Positions 61,681-64,000 of a stretch of 64,000 nt of DNA are shown piece after piece (the first letter of the stretch is position 1; each line of letters begins with the position of its first letter). The notes beneath the pieces were generated by a model, which had not been told where the DNA came from, did not search any database, and saw only the letters and a program-made list of their open reading frames with translations. The translations under genes and the position numbers were made by a program. This DNA is from AP-15 sp963818695 (lineage in GTDB: Bacteria > Pseudomonadota > Alphaproteobacteria > ATCC43930 > CGMCC-115725), in contig CAWFTG010000009.1 in NCBI GenBank assembly GCA_963818695.1, positions 682,001 to 746,000 of the forward strand, read 5' to 3'.

Positions 61681-62745
61681 CTCAGATCCTAAGGCGCCGA
61701 TGAACGTTTCTGCGATCTCATTTGCCGGACGGCGCAGGATCGTCTCGTTGGTAAACAGCTCGAATTCGGCGCCCTCAGGGGAGGCGTGCAGGGCAGGTCG
61801 GATGGCGATCCCGCGTGCGAGCAGCCGCTCGGGCAGGCTCTCGGCATCGGCCCCAAAGACACGCAGGTGCGTGACATTGGTCGCCGCTGCGGGGCGCCGG
61901 ACCTCGCAGTTGGGGTACTGGCGCAGGGCCTGAAACAGGGTCTCGGCAGCAGCGATGGCTTGCTGGAAACGTGCGCTGAAGCCGTCGAGATAATGCAATG
62001 CCACCGCCGCATAAGGCCAGGCCTGGCGAAGGCTGCCGCCGAACATCCGGCGCTGATGATAGAGGCTCTCGATCAGCTCCCGCGGCCCGGCGAGCACAGC
62101 GCCGGCGGCGGCGTTGAAGTATTTGTAGAGCGAGACGTAGACCGTGTCGAACAACGCGGCATAGCTCGCCGGCGTTATTCCCGTATAGGCCGAGGCGAGA
62201 AAGATGCGGGCGCCATCGAGGTGGATACTGATCCGGTGCTCCCGCGCAAAGGCCGCGATCCGCTGCATCTCGGCGAAATCGAAGACCTCGCCCTGGAGCC
62301 GGCGCACCGGGGATTCTATCGAGATTACGCCGATCGGGGTCGAGACGCGGGCTTCCGGAAGGCGGTCGACCTCGCCCTCGACCTCGCCGAGGGTAAAGGT
62401 CGCGCGCTGCGGAGCGAGGGGGATCAGGGTCAGACCGCTCAGCTCCTGCGCGCAGTCTCCGGTATCGTTGTAGATATGGCTTTCGCGCTGCACGAGCACC
62501 CGGCGGCCGCGCATCGCGAGAAGACGCAGCGCCAAATGGTTTGCGAGCGTACCGCTCGGCAGAAACAGCGCCATCTCCTTGCCGAGCAGCGCTGCCATCC
62601 GTTGCTCTAGCTCGACGACGACGCCCTGCCGCGAGAATTCGTCGGCGGCGATACCGTGTTCCTCGGCCAGCTGAACCAGCAATCGGGCATATTCGGCAGG
62701 CGACAACGCCAACCCGTCGGAGCGAAAATGCAGAATGCGATCCAT
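61663..62745 (-). CDS. Threonine-aldolase-like PLP enzyme
   Basis: A 360-residue fold-type I PLP protein of the beta-eliminating lyase/threonine aldolase family. ATG 62745 is favoured over a TTG five codons up. FLPSGTLANHLALR binds PLP, SIHLDGARIFLASAY carries the Asp-Arg pair and VYVSLYKYFNAAAGAVLAG holds the PLP lysine. The substrate (L-threonine, allo-threonine or another hydroxy amino acid) cannot be told. The C-terminus is encoded by a palindromic repeat. Confidence 0.82.
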   Translation of the reverse strand: MDRILHFRSDGLALSPAEYARLLVQLAEEHGIAADEFSRQGVVVELEQRMAALLGKEMALFLPSGTLANHLALRLLAMRGRRVLVQRESHIYNDTGDCAQELSGLTLIPLAPQRATFTLGEVEGEVDRLPEARVSTPIGVISIESPVRRLQGEVFDFAEMQRIAAFAREHRISIHLDGARIFLASAYTGITPASYAALFDTVYVSLYKYFNAAAGAVLAGPRELIESLYHQRRMFGGSLRQAWPYAAVALHYLDGFSARFQQAIAAAETLFQALRQYPNCEVRRPAAATNVTHLRVFGADAESLPERLLARGIAIRPALHASPEGAEFELFTNETILRRPANEIAETFIGALGSEPLSAL

Positions 62746-62766
62746 TCTCTGCCGCTCCAATGACGC

Positions 62767-63690
62767 TTACCGCACGAGATCGGCGAGCGCGATCGCCCCG
62801 ATCTTGCGGCCGGCGGCGTCGCAGACGGGCAGCCGGTCGGTGCGCCGCGTGGTCATCGCCGAGAGTGCGTCGCGCAGCGATGTGTCGAGAGAGAGCGGCT
62901 CGCCTTCTGCGGTTTCGCCGGGGCGCATGCGGTCGGCGATCTTCCGCACCGAAAGGAGCTTGAGGCCGATCCCCTGCCGTCCGACAAAGTCGGCCACGAA
63001 CTCGCTCACCGGGTGCTCGAGGATATCGATCGGCGAGCCGAGCTGGGCAATCCGGCCGTCCTGCATCACCGCGATATGGGTCGCGAGGCGCAGCGCCTCT
63101 TCGATGTCATGGGTCACGAACACGATGGTTTTCTTCATCTCCCGATGGACGCGCAATAATTCCGCCTGCAAATCGTCGCGGGTCAGCGGATCGACCGCGC
63201 CGAACGGCTCATCCATCAGCAGCAATTCGGGATCGGCGGCGAGTGCACGGGCGACCCCGACCCGCTGCTGCTCGCCCCCCGAAAGCTGGTGCGGGTATTT
63301 CCCGCGATAAGTCTCCGGCTTGAGCTGAAACATCTCGAGCAACTCGGTGACGCGCTCCCCCCGGCGCGCCCGCGGCCATTTTAGGAGGTGCGGGACGGTG
63401 GCGATGTTGTCCTCGACCGTCCAATGCGGAAAAAGACCGATCGACTGGATCGCATAACCAATATGCCGCCGCAACCGCTCGGCCGGCACGGTCGCGATGT
63501 CCTCACCGGCGACCCGGATTTGTCCGGCATCGGCCGCGAGCAGCCGATTGATCATCTTCAATGTCGTCGATTTGCCGCAACCGGACGAGCCGAGCAACAC
63601 GCAAAAATCGCCCGCCGGAACAGTCAACGAAAGCCGGTCGACGACACGACGATCGCCGTAATATTTGGTGACGTTCTCGATCTCGATCAT
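62767..63690 (-). CDS. Osmoprotectant-type ABC transporter ATP-binding protein
   Basis: The ATPase of a glycine betaine/choline-type importer (OpuCA/OsmV-like). It has 307 residues: Walker A GSSGCGKSTT, signature LSGGEQQRVGVARAL, Walker B LLLMDEPFGAVD, and H-loop VFVTHDIEEAL. A C-terminal CBS-like region follows (DTSLRDALSAMTTRRTDRLPV), typical for sensing ionic strength in this subfamily. It overlaps the permease gene by four bases. Confidence 0.9.
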   Translation of the reverse strand: MIEIENVTKYYGDRRVVDRLSLTVPAGDFCVLLGSSGCGKSTTLKMINRLLAADAGQIRVAGEDIATVPAERLRRHIGYAIQSIGLFPHWTVEDNIATVPHLLKWPRARRGERVTELLEMFQLKPETYRGKYPHQLSGGEQQRVGVARALAADPELLLMDEPFGAVDPLTRDDLQAELLRVHREMKKTIVFVTHDIEEALRLATHIAVMQDGRIAQLGSPIDILEHPVSEFVADFVGRQGIGLKLLSVRKIADRMRPGETAEGEPLSLDTSLRDALSAMTTRRTDRLPVCDAAGRKIGAIALADLVR

Positions 63691-64000
63691 GCTGCAAACC
63701 GCCGGCGCAGCATAGCGGTCAGGATTTGCAGCACAAAATCGGCAGCGAGCGCGAGAAAAATCGCCGGTAGGGCGCCGAGTAGCACGAGATCGACAGCATA
63801 TTGGCCGAGACCCTCAAAGACGAAGGTTCCGAGACCGCCCGCGCCGATCAGCGCCGCGACCACCGCCAAGCCGATCGCCTGCACCGTGACGATGCGCAGC
63901 CCGGCGAGCAGCACTGGCAAGGCGAGCGGCAGTTCGATTTCTCGGAAAATCTGTCCCGGGCTCATCCCCATGCCCCGCCCGGCTTCAATGGCTGCACTGT
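63687..64000 (-). CDS. Osmoprotectant-type ABC transporter permease, partial
   Basis: C-terminal part of the membrane subunit; its start lies beyond the window. The frame continues upstream of the ATG at 63971 (SAAIEAGRGMGMS), so that ATG is internal. The EAA loop EAGRGMGMSPGQIFREIELP is the ATPase contact, and three hydrophobic segments follow. It forms an operon with the ATP-binding gene (ATGA overlap). Confidence 0.88.
   Translation of the reverse strand, partial: SAAIEAGRGMGMSPGQIFREIELPLALPVLLAGLRIVTVQAIGLAVVAALIGAGGLGTFVFEGLGQYAVDLVLLGALPAIFLALAADFVLQILTAMLRRRFAA

Overview
The window is a stretch of high-GC alphaproteobacterial chromosome. Gene order and protein families suggest a Rhodospirillales- or Hyphomicrobiales-like free-living bacterium, but the genus cannot be fixed from this sequence alone. 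No rRNA, tRNA, CRISPR array or insertion sequence was found. Coding density is high, and intergenic palindromic repeats recur.

Positions 1-29018 hold the transcription/translation core: rpoB (5' end outside the window), rpoC, rpsL, rpsG, fusA and tuf, then the S10, spc and alpha operons (rpsJ to rplQ) with secY, adk and rpoA. Many neighbours overlap by 1-4 bases. The usual adk-to-rpsM junction is interrupted by a nitrilase-fold gene that has lost its catalytic cysteine and by a type 2 tryptophan synthase beta gene (trpB2), with a REP-type palindrome between them.

Positions 29077-43669 are mixed housekeeping. They hold a DUF445 membrane protein, a DUF5132/HMA-like pair, an aldo/keto reductase, a flavin monooxygenase-like protein, and a ubiK-ybjN-proC-tetR cluster. 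A phasin, a MarR/response regulator/histidine kinase set divergent from a branched-chain aminotransferase, and a molybdenum cofactor cluster (mobB-moeA-moaD-moaE) next to pgsA follow. Positions 43710-53208 hold uvrC, a FolM-like reductase, uvrB, an aminotransferase and an EF-G paralogue whose switch II histidine is serine.

Positions 53287-64000 hold msrP (a Tat-exported molybdoenzyme, a plausible client of the cofactor genes), an EF-hand protein, ridA, a 50-residue lipoprotein, an MFS transporter, a winged-helix protein and a P-loop kinase-like protein. They end with truA-fmt-def, a threonine-aldolase-like enzyme and an osmoprotectant-type ABC transporter that runs off the window.

Seven single-base insertions break otherwise well-conserved genes: rpoC, DUF445 (two), the histidine kinase, moaE, moeA and fusA2. 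All are insertions, six of them in short base runs, and no matching deletions were seen. This looks like residual sequencing error more than gene decay. One of them produces an apparent MoeA-MoaD fusion. Coordinates for these genes are given across the frameshift. The clearest biological oddities are the cysteine-less nitrilase homologue beside trpB2 inside the ribosomal cluster, the histidine-less EF-G paralogue, and a palindromic repeat inserted in frame in uvrC.
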